The notes beneath the pieces are model-generated. The model saw only the letters and a list, made by a program, of their open reading frames with translations, was not told the origin of the DNA and searched no databases. Positions 6,849 to 15,269 of a stretch of 32,417 bases of DNA are shown here, piece after piece (the first letter of the stretch is position 1; every line of letters starts with the position of its first letter). Location: contig CAJXND010000021.1 in NCBI GenBank assembly GCA_913056385.1, positions 1 to 32,417 on the forward strand, written 5' to 3'. The DNA is from an uncultured Ectothiorhodospiraceae bacterium (GTDB lineage: Bacteria > Pseudomonadota > Gammaproteobacteria > Nitrococcales > Nitrococcaceae). A program made the translations under genes and the position numbers.

Positions 6849-8117
6849 ATGGTGAACACCGAGCATTTGCTGGGCCTCGGAATCGCGCTCATGGTGGGTG
6901 CGGTGATCGGCCTGGAGCGCGGCTGGCGCCTGCGGGGGGCCGCTGAGGGGGAGCGCATTGCCGGCATCCGCACCTTCATGCTTATCGCGCTGGCCGGCGG
7001 CGTGGCGGGGCTGATCGGGGATCGCCTCGGTTACGCCATCGTGCCGGTTGCGCTGGCCGGCGTGGCCGGGCTGATCATTCTTGGATACCGGCGCATGGTA
7101 CGGGTCAGCGGTGACTACGGTATCACCACCGAGGTGGCGGCCATCCTCGCCTTTCTGCTTGGGGTGCTGGCCAGCCTCGACGAGCCGTTGCTGGCCATGG
7201 CCGGTGGCGTGGTCACGGCCGTGCTCCTCGGCTTCAAGCCCCGGCTGCATGCGCTGCTGCGCAGCATAGACGGCCCGGAGCTGCGTGCCATCCTCCAGCT
7301 CGCGCTGATCAGCGCGGTGATCCTGCCCTTTCTGCCGCAGAAGGGTTACGGGCCCTGGGATACGCTCAACCCGTATACGCTCTGGCTGATGGTGGTGCTG
7401 ATCAGTGCCATCGGCTTCGTCGGGCACTTCGCCGTCAGGCTGACGGGGGCCCGGCGCGGCATTCTCCTCACCGGTTTCTTCGCCGGCCTCGCCTCGTCGA
7501 CGGCGCTGACCCTGACCCTCTCGCGCGCCGCCCGCGGACAGGATGCCTACCAGCCGGTCTTCGCCGCCGCGGTGGTCATGGCCAGTACCACGATGTTTCC
7601 GCGGATCGTCGTCCTCGTCGGCGCGGTCCGCCCGGAGATACTGCCAGGCCTTTATGCCCCCGTGGCGGTCATCACGATGGTGGGGGGACTGGCCACACTG
7701 GCCCTTGTGCTGAATGCCCGGCGCGTGACCGGATCACCGATTCATCCGCCCATGCAGAAGCCTTTCGAGCTCACCACCGCCATCCGCTTCGCGATCCTGC
7801 TGGCGGTGGTCATGGTCGCCGCCGAGGGGCTGCGTCGCTACGCCGGTGATGCCGGCGTCTATGCCCTCTCGCTGGTCTCCGGGCTGACCGACGTCGATGC
7901 CATTACCCTCTCGCTGTCCCGGATGGCCGCGGACGGCATGCAGGCCGACGTGGCGCAGCGTGGCATTATCATCGCGGCGATGGCCAATACTGCGGTCAAA
8001 CTGGGTCTGGCCGCCGGTGTCGGTCGCGGCCGCATGGCGGTGCTGGTCGGGTCCGGTCTGGGGGCAGTGATCCTGGCGGGCGCCGCCTGGGTGGGAGTGA
8101 CGACGTTCTGGCAATGA
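6849..8117 (+). CDS. MgtC/SapB- and DUF4010-domain inner-membrane protein
   Basis: A 422-residue polytopic membrane protein. The N-terminal 140 residues resemble the MgtC/SapB membrane domain: GLGIALMVGAVIGLERGWR and the IAGIRTFMLIALAGGVAG segment with a conserved Arg. The rest matches the DUF4010 type, with about eight further hydrophobic segments, including the ILLTGFFAGLASSTALTLTLS and SLVSGLTDVDAITLSLSRMA signatures. The family is widespread; its biochemical role is not established, though MgtC relatives are linked to magnesium or acid stress. Its stop overlaps the next start (ATGA at 8114-8117), so it is translationally coupled to the FkbM gene. Start at 6849 is preceded by a -10-like hexamer at 6 nt and only a weak ribosome binding site. 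Confidence 0.88.
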   Translation: MVNTEHLLGLGIALMVGAVIGLERGWRLRGAAEGERIAGIRTFMLIALAGGVAGLIGDRLGYAIVPVALAGVAGLIILGYRRMVRVSGDYGITTEVAAILAFLLGVLASLDEPLLAMAGGVVTAVLLGFKPRLHALLRSIDGPELRAILQLALISAVILPFLPQKGYGPWDTLNPYTLWLMVVLISAIGFVGHFAVRLTGARRGILLTGFFAGLASSTALTLTLSRAARGQDAYQPVFAAAVVMASTTMFPRIVVLVGAVRPEILPGLYAPVAVITMVGGLATLALVLNARRVTGSPIHPPMQKPFELTTAIRFAILLAVVMVAAEGLRRYAGDAGVYALSLVSGLTDVDAITLSLSRMAADGMQADVAQRGIIIAAMANTAVKLGLAAGVGRGRMAVLVGSGLGAVILAGAAWVGVTTFWQ

Positions 8118-8872
8118 ATGCGCGACAGATTACGGGCCTGGCCCGCTCTTTGCTGATTTACGCTGCCCCCTGGCGGCAGCCCGGCCTGCGGCGCTTCTAC
8201 CGGGCCTTCGTGGTGCCCGGTGCGCCGGTTTTCGATATCGGGGCACACCTGGGGGATCGAAGCCTGGCGTTTGCCGCGCTCGGCGGCCAGGTGATCGCCC
8301 TGGAGCCGCAGCCCGGCCTGCGGCGTCTGCTGGCCTGGCGCCTGCGGCGCTATCCAGCGGCCCGGGTGCTCGCCGAGGCGGTGGGCGGATCCCGGGGCAC
8401 GGCGAGTCTGGCGCTGAGCGATCGACATCCCACGCTGGCCACCCTCAATCATCAGTGGCGGCAGGAAATCGGTCGGACCAACGCCGGGTTTGCCAGCGTG
8501 CGATGGGAGCGGGAGGTGGAGGTCGAGGTGGTGACGATGGATGATCTCATCGTGCGCTATGGTATCCCGGCCTTCTGCAAGATCGATGTCGAAGGCGCGG
8601 AGGAGGGCGTACTCGCCGGCCTCTCCCAGCCACTGCCGGCCCTGTCTTTCGAGTATGTCAGCGGCAGCGAGGGGCGGGCCCTGGCCTGCATCCAGCGCCT
8701 GCAGGCCCTGGGTGATTACCGATTCAACGCCACCATCGGCGAGCAACGCCGAATGGTCTCGGCGGCATGGCAGTCGGCCGAGTGGATGCATGACTGGTTG
8801 CTTGGCAATGCCGCCAGAGCCGGCTCGGGTGATGTCTATGCCCGTCAGCTCAACGGAGGTTCCGGACGATGA
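8114..8872 (+). CDS. FkbM-family SAM-dependent methyltransferase
   Basis: FkbM-type enzymes O-methylate sugars, lipids or secondary metabolites using S-adenosylmethionine. The 252-residue product has motif I VFDIGAHLGDRSLAFAALG (about 38-56) and an acidic end of strand 2, VIALEPQP (about 60-67). The family signature PAFCKIDVEGAEEGVLAGL lies at about 152-170. The first 30 residues are a basic helix with no clear signal peptide. It overlaps the upstream DUF4010 gene by 4 nt and the downstream small gene by 4 nt, forming a three-gene operon. The acceptor molecule is unknown; a membrane or envelope glycan or lipid is a guess from the two membrane-protein neighbours. Confidence 0.87.
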   Translation: MNARQITGLARSLLIYAAPWRQPGLRRFYRAFVVPGAPVFDIGAHLGDRSLAFAALGGQVIALEPQPGLRRLLAWRLRRYPAARVLAEAVGGSRGTASLALSDRHPTLATLNHQWRQEIGRTNAGFASVRWEREVEVEVVTMDDLIVRYGIPAFCKIDVEGAEEGVLAGLSQPLPALSFEYVSGSEGRALACIQRLQALGDYRFNATIGEQRRMVSAAWQSAEWMHDWLLGNAARAGSGDVYARQLNGGSGR

Positions 8873-9069
8873 TCAAACAGATCCTGCTCACCGCGGCGGT
8901 GGCACTGGTCGCCTTCCTGGTGATCCAGTCCCGCCGACGCGCGGCGTCCCGGCCGCCGGCGGCGGAGTCCAGCCGCCGGCGCTTCACGCCCCAGGCCATT
9001 GCCGGCTGGGTGCTGCTCGCCGTCATGATGACGGCGGCGGTGGTCACGGTGGTGCTGCAGGGCGCGTGA
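8869..9069 (+). CDS. Small two-helix membrane protein, unknown function
   Basis: A 66-residue protein with two hydrophobic segments (about 4-20 and 44-64) joined by a very basic linker containing SRRRAASRPP and SSRRRF. This suggests an inner-membrane hairpin with a cytoplasmic loop. The ATG overlaps the stop of the FkbM gene (ATGA at 8869-8872) and an internal GGAGG lies just upstream inside that gene, so translation is well supported despite the size. I do not recognise a family. Coupling to the methyltransferase suggests it anchors or regulates that enzyme, which is inference. Confidence 0.7.
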   Translation: MIKQILLTAAVALVAFLVIQSRRRAASRPPAAESSRRRFTPQAIAGWVLLAVMMTAAVVTVVLQGA

Positions 9070-9094
9070 GCCGCCCGGGCCGTGCGTCGCCGTA

Positions 9095-9502
9095 TCAGCC
9101 GCGGGCGGCCGCGATCCAGCCTGCCACCTGGGCCCGGGAGACGACCGCCCGACCGGCCTTGAGCGCCTCGGTGAGCGTATCCGGGTCGGCCGCCGCCAGA
9201 TCCGCGCGTGTCGCGATGCCCTGCGCGGCGAGTCGTTTCTGCATGGCCGGCCCGATCCCCTTGATCCCCTTGAGGTCACCGCCGGCCTCAGCGGCCGGCG
9301 CCGGAGGCTCTGCCGGCTCGCTCGGCTCGCTCGGCTCGGGGGCGGTCTCCGGGGCGGGCGTCGACGCCGGTGTTCCGGCGTCCCGTGTCGGCTCATGCCG
9401 CGGTGTCGGGGCCTCATGGCGGGCGGGCTGCTGATCGTTGCGCTGGCCGGGAAGCCACCAGAACGCCAGCTCCATCCAGCGTCGCATCAGATCATTCCAC
9501 AT
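9095..9502 (-). CDS. Helix-hairpin-helix protein with amphipathic N-terminus
   Basis: From the ATG at 9502 (AGGGAG 8 nt upstream) the product is 135 residues. A Trp-rich hydrophobic or amphipathic start, MWNDLMRRWMELAFWWLPGQ, is followed by an acidic Pro/Glu/Ala linker (about 30-75). The C-terminal domain is helix-hairpin-helix like: LKGIKGIGPAMQKRLAAQGI, then TRADLAAADP. Such domains bind DNA non-specifically or mediate protein contacts. A longer frame from 9583 runs into the upstream gene and lacks a better ribosome binding site. It begins 4 nt after the stop of the lytic transglycosylase gene, so the two are one operon. Function unknown; the N-terminus suggests attachment to a membrane or granule surface. 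Confidence 0.75.
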   Translation of the reverse strand: MWNDLMRRWMELAFWWLPGQRNDQQPARHEAPTPRHEPTRDAGTPASTPAPETAPEPSEPSEPAEPPAPAAEAGGDLKGIKGIGPAMQKRLAAQGIATRADLAAADPDTLTEALKAGRAVVSRAQVAGWIAAARG

Positions 9503-9506
9503 CGTT

Positions 9507-10703
9507 TCATCTCCCTGATTGGTTGATGCCAAGTTCCGCGAGGGTTTCCGGGTCGGGGTGGCCATCGTCGACCAGCCCCGCATCGGCCTGGAAGGCGCGT
9601 AGCGCGCGCCGGGTGTTCGTGCCGATGCGACCGTCCACGGCCCCGGCGTCGAATCCGCGCTGGTTCAGGGCCTCCTGTAGGGCGCTGACCGTCTCAATGC
9701 GCAGGGGTTCTTCCACGGGGGGCGGATTACTGAGGGGCGGGGCACCAATGAGTCGATCGGCCAGCAGGCCGACGGACAGTGCGTAGAACCGCGAGGGGTT
9801 CCAGCGCATGATCACGTCGAAATTCCGGTAGACGAGAAAGGCCGGCCCCTCGGCACCGGCCGGGATGAGCAGACGGGCATCGAGATCGGCCACCGGCAGC
9901 GGGCCGCCATCCGCCGCCCGCAGCCCGAGGTTCCGCCACTCCCCCAGCGACTGTTGCCGCTCCGCAAGGCCGTAGTCGAAGCCATCGGGGAGCTGGACTT
10001 CACGCCCCCATCGCTCACCCGGTTCCCAGCCCCGGGCGCGCAGGAAGGCGGCGGCGGAGACGGCGGCATCGGGCAGGCTGTTCCACAGATCCTTGCGGCC
10101 GTCGCCATCGGCATCGACGGCATGATCGCGATAGACGCTGGGCAGGAACTGGAAGTTGCCCAGTGCGCCGGCCCAGGAGCCCTGGAGCTGATCCGGCTCG
10201 AGCGTGCGCTCATCGACCAGATGCAGGGCGGCCAGGAGTTGTTCGCGGAAGAAGTCGCCGCGGCGGCGGTCGCAGGCGAGGGTGGCCAGTGACTGGACGG
10301 TCGGCATCCGGCCGGTATAGCGCCCGAAATTGGTCTCCAGCCCCCAGAAGGCGATCAGGTAGCGGCCGGGCACGCCGTAATCCCGGCGGACGCCCGCCAG
10401 TAGTTCGGCATGCTCGTCGAGCAGCGCACGGCCCGTGTCGATGCGTGCGTCGCTGACCCGGGCCGTCAGGTAGTCGTTGAGCGTGGCGGTGAATTCCGGC
10501 TGGCGGCGGTCGAGCTCGATCACCCGCTCACTCGGCGTGAGATCGGCCAGCAGCCGATCGGCGGTGGCGGGGTCGATGCCGCGGCTGATCGCCTCGCCGC
10601 GGATCCCGGTAACGCATTCGGCGAACCCGGCAGCAGCCGTGGCGGGAAAGAGGCCCGCGAGCAAAAGGCAGGCAGCGAGTTGTCGGATTTTGCATGCGGC
10701 CAT
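9507..10703 (-). CDS. MltB-type lytic murein transglycosylase with peptidoglycan-binding domain
   Basis: Cleaves the MurNAc-GlcNAc bond of peptidoglycan with formation of a 1,6-anhydro ring, in the periplasm. The product (398 residues from the ATG at 10703) starts with a signal peptide (basic start, LAACLLLAGLFPATAAAG). The GH103/SLT_2 domain follows: RYLIAFWGLETNFGRYTG contains the catalytic Glu (about 123), and GSWAGALGNFQFLPS is the second signature. A C-terminal PG_binding_1 domain (about 325-395) includes ALQEALNQRGFDAGAVDG and NTRRALRAFQ. An ATG at 10709 is also possible, but GGAGG is then only 3 nt away, against 9 nt for 10703. No lipobox cysteine is obvious, so it may be soluble or use other attachment. 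Confidence 0.9.
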   Translation of the reverse strand: MAACKIRQLAACLLLAGLFPATAAAGFAECVTGIRGEAISRGIDPATADRLLADLTPSERVIELDRRQPEFTATLNDYLTARVSDARIDTGRALLDEHAELLAGVRRDYGVPGRYLIAFWGLETNFGRYTGRMPTVQSLATLACDRRRGDFFREQLLAALHLVDERTLEPDQLQGSWAGALGNFQFLPSVYRDHAVDADGDGRKDLWNSLPDAAVSAAAFLRARGWEPGERWGREVQLPDGFDYGLAERQQSLGEWRNLGLRAADGGPLPVADLDARLLIPAGAEGPAFLVYRNFDVIMRWNPSRFYALSVGLLADRLIGAPPLSNPPPVEEPLRIETVSALQEALNQRGFDAGAVDGRIGTNTRRALRAFQADAGLVDDGHPDPETLAELGINQSGR

Positions 10704-10741
10704 CGGCATCGTCCTCCGATCCGCCGTTGTGACTCAATCGA

Positions 10742-10750
10742 TGTTACCCT
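10742..10750 (+). promoter_or_regulatory. Extended -10 promoter candidate for fxsA
   Basis: TGTTACCCT fits the extended -10 pattern (TG, one base, then TACCCT). It ends 32 nt before the GTG start of fxsA, which has its own GGAG site. A clear -35 is not visible, as is usual for extended -10 promoters. Confidence 0.4.
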
Positions 10751-10782
10751 TCCCACCTGTCGAATCCCAGCGTGGAGTGATC

Positions 10783-11244
10783 GTGCCACTTCTCCTTGTG
10801 CTTTTCGTGACGATCCCCCTGGCGGAGCTGTTCCTGCTCATCGAGGTCGGAGGGATCATCGGTGCATTGCCCACCATCGCGCTCTGTCTACTCACGGCCC
10901 TGATCGGGACGGCTCTGCTGCGACAGCAAGGGCTTCAGACGTTGGCGCGGGCGCGGCATAATCTCGACCGCGGCGCACTACCGGCGGTCGAGTTGCTCGA
11001 GGGGGTGGCGCTGATCCTCGGCGGGGCAATGCTGCTCACGCCCGGGCTCATCACCGATTTCCTCGGGTTTCTCTGCCTGATCCCCGTCACCCGCCACTGG
11101 CTCGTGCGGCTCGCGCTGGCCCGCATGGCCGTGCGCTATGGGCCGGCCGGCCCGGGGCCGGGGGATGGGTCAGGTCATCAGGGCGATCAGACGCATCATG
11201 TAATCGAGGGCGAATACGAGCGCCGCGACGACGATCGACGCTGA
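10783..11244 (+). CDS. fxsA: FxsA family membrane protein
   Basis: FxsA is a small cytoplasmic-membrane protein first known for suppressing phage T7 exclusion by the F plasmid PifA system. The family start PLLLVLFVTIPLAELFLLIEVG is directly after a GTG at 10783, with GGAG 5 nt upstream, so I choose this over longer in-frame starts. The 153-residue product has hydrophobic segments at about 2-22, 28-46 and 72-100, with the family signatures GTALLRQQG and AMLLTPGLITDFLGFLCLIP. The C-terminal 30 residues are polar and charged. In E. coli the gene lies next to aspA and groES; here its partner is an AEC transporter 15 nt downstream. Confidence 0.85.
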   Translation: MPLLLVLFVTIPLAELFLLIEVGGIIGALPTIALCLLTALIGTALLRQQGLQTLARARHNLDRGALPAVELLEGVALILGGAMLLTPGLITDFLGFLCLIPVTRHWLVRLALARMAVRYGPAGPGPGDGSGHQGDQTHHVIEGEYERRDDDRR

Positions 11245-11259
11245 GGCGAGGAGGCCACT

Positions 11260-12195
11260 CTGCTCGCTGTTCTGCAGATTCTCGCGCCGGTCGTCCTGGT
11301 CATACTGCTGGGCTGGTTGCTGGCCCGCACGGGCTTCATCTCGGCGCTTGCGTTTGGTGAGCTCAACCGGCTGACCTACTGGGTGGGGCTGCCTGCACTG
11401 CTGGTCGATCGGATCGGTGCGGCGACACCGGCGTTTGGCAGCGTCGCGGGAATCCTCGCCGTGATGATCGGTACGACAGTCGTTCTCGTCACGATCTCCG
11501 TGCTGGTGGGAACCATCGGCGGTCTGCCGGCCCGCTCCCGCGTCACCTTCATCCACGGGACGTTCCGCGGCAATCTCGCCTTCGTCGGCCTGCCGGTGGT
11601 GGTCTATTCATTCGCCGGCAGCGACGCCGCCGGCAGCGTCGAGTCGGCGGCGCTGATCGCGTTTGTTCCCCTGGTCATCCTCTACAACGTCATGGGCGTT
11701 GTGCTCTTGCAACTGCCGGGCCAGTCGCATCCACTCACGGCCATCAAGCGCGTGCTGCGGGGACTCGCGGGCAATCCGATCCTGATTGCCTCGCTGATCG
11801 GTATCGCGATCGCCCTGACCGGCTGGGAGTTCCCGGTCTTCATCGGCCGCACCCTCTCGGCCGTGGGTCAGATGGCCCTGCCGCTGGCATTGATGGGGAT
11901 CGGTGCAGGCCTGTACGCCACGCGACTCCGCGGGCAGCGTCGATGGGCCGTCACCGGCGCGCTGATGAAAACGGCAATGGCGCCACTGGTGGGTTTTCTG
12001 CTTGCCCTCTGGATCGGCCTGGGCACCGACGAGATGCGTCTGGCGCTCATCTTTCTGGCCTGCCCGACGGCCGCGGCGTCCTACGTACTGGTCCAGCAGA
12101 TGGACGGCGACAGTGCATTGGCCGCCGGCGTCATTGTGCTCAGTCACTTGTTCGCCTTGCCCGCCATGCTCGTGGTGCTGGCGCTCTCCGGCTGA
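11260..12195 (+). CDS. AEC (auxin efflux carrier) family transporter, probable CTG start
   Basis: AEC proteins are 10-helix secondary transporters; bacterial members move dicarboxylates or similar solutes, some with malonate or malate. The product has about ten hydrophobic segments with family-like stretches such as TFIHGTFRGNLAFVGLPVV and FLACPTAAASYVLVQQM. The first ATG/GTG/TTG codon in frame is TTG at 11317, which would remove the first transmembrane helix. Upstream, the frame encodes LLAVLQILAPVVLVILLGW, a typical first helix, beginning at a CTG at 11260 with GAGGAGG 6 nt before it. That gives 311 residues, the usual AEC length. The 3' end overlaps the convergent RND gene by 52 bp. Substrate unknown. 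Confidence 0.85.
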   Translation: MLAVLQILAPVVLVILLGWLLARTGFISALAFGELNRLTYWVGLPALLVDRIGAATPAFGSVAGILAVMIGTTVVLVTISVLVGTIGGLPARSRVTFIHGTFRGNLAFVGLPVVVYSFAGSDAAGSVESAALIAFVPLVILYNVMGVVLLQLPGQSHPLTAIKRVLRGLAGNPILIASLIGIAIALTGWEFPVFIGRTLSAVGQMALPLALMGIGAGLYATRLRGQRRWAVTGALMKTAMAPLVGFLLALWIGLGTDEMRLALIFLACPTAAASYVLVQQMDGDSALAAGVIVLSHLFALPAMLVVLALSG

Positions 12196-15100
12196 TCCAG
12201 CTGCCGCTCCAGCTCGGCCCTGGCGGCGGCCCGCGGTCGGCCAAAGCGGGCGAGTAGCAGATAGAGCGCCGGGGTGAGATAGAGCGTGAAGACCGCGGCA
12301 ATGCCGAGGCCACCGAAGACCACCCAGCCAATGGCGGCCCGGGACTCCGCACCGGCACCGCCGCCCAGGATCAACGGCAGGCCGCCCAGCACCGTGGCGA
12401 TCATCGTCATCGCCACCGGCCGAAGCCGCACCCGGGCGCTGCCAAGGGCGGCGTCGCGCAGGCTCTCGCCCTGATCACGCAACTGGTTGGCGAACTCCAC
12501 CAGCAGGATCCCGTTCTTTGCCATCAGGCCGATGAGCAGAATGAGCCCGATCTGCGAGTAGACGTTAATGCTGGTACCGCTCAGGGTGAGGGCGAAGACG
12601 GCGGCGGCCAGCCCGAAGGGTACGGTCCCCATGACGACCAGCGCGCTCATGATGCTCTCGAACTGGGCGGTGAGCACGAGGAGGACCACCAGCAGCGCGA
12701 GTGCGTAGGTGATGAATACCTCGCGTCGGGTCTCCTCCAGCGTCTCCGCTTCACCCATCGTGATCATGCTCACACCGGCGGGCAGTGTCTCGTCCGCCAG
12801 CGCCCTCAGGTCGGTAATGGCCGTCTGTAGGGGGTAGCCATCGTCGATGGCGAGATCGATATTGATCGCGCGGCGCTGGGCCTCGCGATCGAGTTCCGCG
12901 GCGACGCCTTCCTCACGCAGGGTGACGAGGCTCGACAGCGGCACCAGCGCGCCGCTCTCCGCGCGGATACGCAGGTTGCCGAGATCCTGCGGGTCGTCCA
13001 CCAGCCCGCTTTGCGCCTCAACCCGCAGGGGAACGGCCTGATCGGCGATATTCAGATCAACCACCTCCAGGCCACTGATCATGGCCTCCAGGGTCTCTGC
13101 CAGCCCCGAGACCGGCACGCCCAGGGCCTCGGCCCGCTGGCGGTCGATGTCCACCCGCAGCTGCGGTTGCGTCGGAGAGTAGGAGATCCGGGCACTGCCG
13201 AGCCCCGGCAATCCCTTCTCGATCTCGCGGCTGAATGCACGGGCGGCGTTGTAGATCCCGGCATAGTCGTTGCCTAGCAGTGCGATCTCCAGCCCGCTGC
13301 CCACGCCCCTCAGGCCCAGACTATTGGGGCTGCCCACCCGGATGTTCACGCCGGGGATATCGGCGAGGGCGGCACGGACGTCGGCGGCGATGGCCTGCTG
13401 GCCCCGCTCGCGCTCGGCCCAGGGCGTGAGCGGGGCGACGATCAGGACCCGGTTGGGATCCCAGCGCCCGGCAATGGTGAACAGGCGGGCGATCTCGCCA
13501 CGCTCCACCAGAGGCTGGAGGCGGGCCTGCATGCGCCAGGCCTGATCCTGGCTGTACTTGACGCCGGCTCCGTCGGGTCCATTGCCGACAATAAAGAGCA
13601 ATCCGCGATCCTCTTGGGGGAGGAGTTCCTGGTCGATCCGGGTGAACTGCGCCGTGGCCAGGCCGAGGACCAGCAGGGCCATGCCGGCGGTGAGCCACGG
13701 ATGGGCGATGAGCTGGCCGAGGCTGCGCTGGTAGCCGCCGGCGATGATTTCGCCGAGCCGGGACAGTCGCCGGTTGATCGGACCGCGCTCGATGGGATTG
13801 CGCAGGATGCGGGCGGCCAGCGCCGGGACCAGCGACAGGGCCACGAAGGAGGAAATCCCCACGGCCACGGCGAGGACCACGCCGAATTCCCGAAACAGCC
13901 GCCCGGCGGTGCTCGGCAGCAGCGAGATGGGCACGAAGACCGAGATCAGCACCACGGTGGTGGCCACCACGGCGAAGAACACCTGGTGGGTACCGAGCAG
14001 CGCCGCGGCACTGGCGCCGAGCCCCAGGCGTCGGCGCCGCTGGATGTTCTCCAGGACCACGATGGCATCATCCACCACCAGTCCGGTCGCCAGCACCAGG
14101 GCGAGCAGGGTGAGCAGATTAACGGAGAAGCCCAGCGCCCAGATCGCCGCCACCGTGCCGGTGAGCGCCAGCGGGATGGTGATGGCGGGGATGAGCGTGG
14201 CCCGGACCGAGCCGATGAAAAGCCAGATCGCGGCGATGACGATGAGCGTGGCGGCGGCCAGGGTGATCAGCACTTCGATGATGGCGCCGCGGATGAAAAG
14301 GGCGTCATCCGATGTCTTGACCAGCGAGACATCGTCGAAGCGGTCGTTGAGCTCAACCAGCTCCCGGTCCACCGCGGCGCTGATCTCCAGCGTATTCGAC
14401 TGCGCCTGGCGGATGATGCCCATGCCGAGGATCGGCTCGCCGTTGAGCTGGACCTGGCTGCGGGCATCCGCCGGGGCCATGATGACGTTGGCGACATCGC
14501 CCACGCGCAGCCCCGGTGCCAGGCTCAGTGCGGCGATCCGCTCCGGCGCGGCCACTGCCGCATCGGCCCGCACCCGAAGCTCAAGCGCCGAGCTGCGGAA
14601 GCTGCCGGCCGGAATGTCGAGATCGGCGTCCTCCAGCCGTTCGACCACATCACCGACATCCAGTCCATGAGCGGCCAGACGCAGCGGATCCACCGCCACG
14701 CGCAGCTGTTGCTGGCGGTCACCATAGATCCTGACGTCGGCTACCCCGGGAATGGACACAAGCGCGGGGACGATGTCGGTCTCGACCCGTCGGGTGAGGG
14801 CCTGGAGACTGAGTCCGGGTGCGCTCGCCGCCACCCGCACCACGGGGCTCGCATCCTGGTCGGCCTTGATGATGTTGACCTGGTCGACGTTGTCGGGAAG
14901 CCCGCGCTCGACACGGCTGACCGCCTCACGGACATCGGCGGCGGCCGCATCCAGGTCGACATCGGCGCTGAACTCCACCACCACGCGGGTGCTGCTCTCC
15001 TCGCTGGACGCGCTGATCGAGCGCACGCCCGAGACTCGTGCCACGGCGCCCTCGATCTCGCGGGTCACCTCGGCATCCATGGTCTCCGGTGCCGCGCCGG

Positions 15101-15269
15101 GATACTGGGCGGTGACAGTGACCCGCGGTCGGTCGACATCCGGCAGCTCCCGGACCTCGACACCGAGGAGGGCGGCGATCCCGGCGATGGCGATGAGCAG
15201 GTTGATCACCGCCACCAGAACGGGCCGCCGGATGCCGAGGGCCGGGAGTCCGCGCGGCGCGTGGCTCAT
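12144..15269 (-). CDS. RND-family efflux pump permease (HAE1/AcrB type)
   Basis: Inner-membrane proton-driven exporter of drugs or other toxic compounds. The 1041-residue product has the AcrB-like plan: a first transmembrane helix near residues 15-35, a large periplasmic loop, helices 2-6 with the proton-relay motif GLVVDDAIVVLEN (about 392-404; the two Asp are the expected translocation residues), a second periplasmic loop, and helices 8-12 with GLMAKNGILLVEFANQLRD (the relay Lys is in AKNG). GTVPFGLAAAVFAL and the RPVAMTMIATVLGGLPL segments also fit. The start overlaps the stop of the adaptor gene upstream (15266-15269). No outer-membrane channel gene is present nearby, so a shared TolC-like protein is likely used. 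Substrates cannot be told. Confidence 0.95.
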   Translation of the reverse strand: MSHAPRGLPALGIRRPVLVAVINLLIAIAGIAALLGVEVRELPDVDRPRVTVTAQYPGAAPETMDAEVTREIEGAVARVSGVRSISASSEESSTRVVVEFSADVDLDAAAADVREAVSRVERGLPDNVDQVNIIKADQDASPVVRVAASAPGLSLQALTRRVETDIVPALVSIPGVADVRIYGDRQQQLRVAVDPLRLAAHGLDVGDVVERLEDADLDIPAGSFRSSALELRVRADAAVAAPERIAALSLAPGLRVGDVANVIMAPADARSQVQLNGEPILGMGIIRQAQSNTLEISAAVDRELVELNDRFDDVSLVKTSDDALFIRGAIIEVLITLAAATLIVIAAIWLFIGSVRATLIPAITIPLALTGTVAAIWALGFSVNLLTLLALVLATGLVVDDAIVVLENIQRRRRLGLGASAAALLGTHQVFFAVVATTVVLISVFVPISLLPSTAGRLFREFGVVLAVAVGISSFVALSLVPALAARILRNPIERGPINRRLSRLGEIIAGGYQRSLGQLIAHPWLTAGMALLVLGLATAQFTRIDQELLPQEDRGLLFIVGNGPDGAGVKYSQDQAWRMQARLQPLVERGEIARLFTIAGRWDPNRVLIVAPLTPWAERERGQQAIAADVRAALADIPGVNIRVGSPNSLGLRGVGSGLEIALLGNDYAGIYNAARAFSREIEKGLPGLGSARISYSPTQPQLRVDIDRQRAEALGVPVSGLAETLEAMISGLEVVDLNIADQAVPLRVEAQSGLVDDPQDLGNLRIRAESGALVPLSSLVTLREEGVAAELDREAQRRAINIDLAIDDGYPLQTAITDLRALADETLPAGVSMITMGEAETLEETRREVFITYALALLVVLLVLTAQFESIMSALVVMGTVPFGLAAAVFALTLSGTSINVYSQIGLILLIGLMAKNGILLVEFANQLRDQGESLRDAALGSARVRLRPVAMTMIATVLGGLPLILGGGAGAESRAAIGWVVFGGLGIAAVFTLYLTPALYLLLARFGRPRAAARAELERQLDQPESASTTSMAGKANK

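Noticed and set aside
10477-10782. 102-codon extension of fxsA upstream of the GTG
   Set aside because: It runs over the start of the divergent transglycosylase gene and lacks FxsA similarity; the GTG at 10783 has a good GGAG site.
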